From the NCBI GenBank assembly GCA_947631895.1, contig CANRMU010000068.1, forward strand, positions 1 through 5,485: a stretch of 5,485 nucleotides of DNA, in the 5' to 3' direction. The notes beneath the pieces are model-generated. The model was not told the DNA's origin, searched no databases, and was given only the letters and a program-made list of their open reading frames with translations. The first letter of the stretch is position 1, and every line of letters begins with the position of its first letter. The stretch is from an uncultured Bacilli bacterium (lineage in GTDB: Bacteria > Bacillota_I > Bacilli_A > RF39 > UBA660). A program made the translations under genes and the position numbers. This document shows positions 5,298 to 5,485 of this stretch, in pieces.

Positions 5298-5485
5298 ATG
5301 GCTAATGAACCAAAAAAGAAAACAAGTAGTACTGCAAAAAAAACTACTACTAAAAAGAAAACGACAAATGGAACTACAGTAAAAAAGACAACTACAACTA
5401 AAAAGGTAGAACCTAAAAAAGAAGAACCAATTATTAAGGAAGAAAAAGTAATTAAAGAAGAGAAAAAGATTAATGAACCAAAATT
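5298..5485 (+). CDS. N-terminus of a Lys/Thr-rich protein of unknown function (3' end cut by the window)
   Basis: I read 62 complete codons from the ATG at 5298 with no stop before the window edge. AAAGGATGG (5281-5289) lies 8 nt upstream, and an extended -10 promoter precedes it. The visible part is low-complexity and probably disordered: 20 Lys, 13 Thr and 9 Glu among 62 residues, with no aromatic residues. Residues 6-36 are Lys/Thr blocks, strongly basic; residues 37-62 alternate Lys and Glu around Pro and Ile. This could be a nucleic-acid-binding tail on a larger protein, such as an RNA-processing enzyme, or a small histone-H1-like protein. The sequence seen cannot decide between these. 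An ATG at 5290 in another frame meets a stop within about 30 codons and lacks spacing from the ribosome binding site. It is divergent from the GH3 gene. Confidence 0.75.
   Translation, partial: MANEPKKKTSSTAKKTTTKKKTTNGTTVKKTTTTKKVEPKKEEPIIKEEKVIKEEKKINEPK

Noticed and set aside
5290..5382. Alternative ATG at 5290 for the right-edge gene
   Set aside because: This frame meets a stop within about 30 codons and the ATG abuts the ribosome binding site; the 5298 frame stays open to the window edge.
1..5485. CRISPR array, tRNA/rRNA, insertion sequence, toxin-antitoxin or phage module
   Set aside because: I saw no regular direct repeats with spacers, no cloverleaf-like or rRNA-like sequence, no transposase and no terminal inverted repeats. 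The small orphan gene is paired with recG, not with a toxin or antitoxin.

Overview
This is a very AT-rich, gene-dense stretch of a low-GC Bacillota chromosome. TGG encodes Trp and TGA is used as a stop, so the code is standard and this is not a TGA-Trp mollicute. The spore-coat cotJ genes point to a sporulating or formerly sporulating lineage. The low GC and the fused CotJA/CotJB form suggest an uncultured gut Bacilli/Erysipelotrichia-like (RF39-type) organism; that placement is inference.

Layout: (1) 1-2085, minus strand: an unrecognised 133-aa gene followed 10 bp later by recG, which runs off the left edge after 557 codons. The two look like one operon. (2) 2086-2204: a short divergent control region with an extended -10 promoter on the minus strand, a possible sigma-E-type promoter on the plus strand, and two inverted repeats. 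(3) 2205-3201, plus strand: a two-gene cotJ operon, with a CotJA-like/CotJB fusion overlapping cotJC, a manganese-catalase-like coat protein that keeps all five metal ligands. It ends in a bidirectional terminator. (4) 3209-3754, minus strand: a membrane-anchored LemA-family protein. (5) 3817-5145, minus strand: a membrane-anchored or secreted GH3 (NagZ-type) beta-N-acetylhexosaminidase with an extra N-terminal beta-rich segment. The GH3 gene and lemA each appear to have their own signals, and the GH3 terminator overlaps the lemA promoter. (6) 5298-5485, plus strand: the Lys/Thr-rich start of a gene cut by the right edge, with a good promoter and ribosome binding site.

Functionally the window mixes DNA repair (RecG), spore coat assembly (CotJ) and cell-envelope functions (LemA, GH3). 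The GH3 enzyme could act in peptidoglycan turnover. There is no mobile element, CRISPR array, tRNA, rRNA or obvious new defence system, and no gene-free stretch longer than 300 bases. The most unusual points are the compact cotJ fusion operon, the 20-bp near-perfect palindrome between the divergent promoters, the orphan gene coupled to recG, the extra domain and altered motif residues of the GH3 protein, and the low-complexity basic N-terminus at the right edge.
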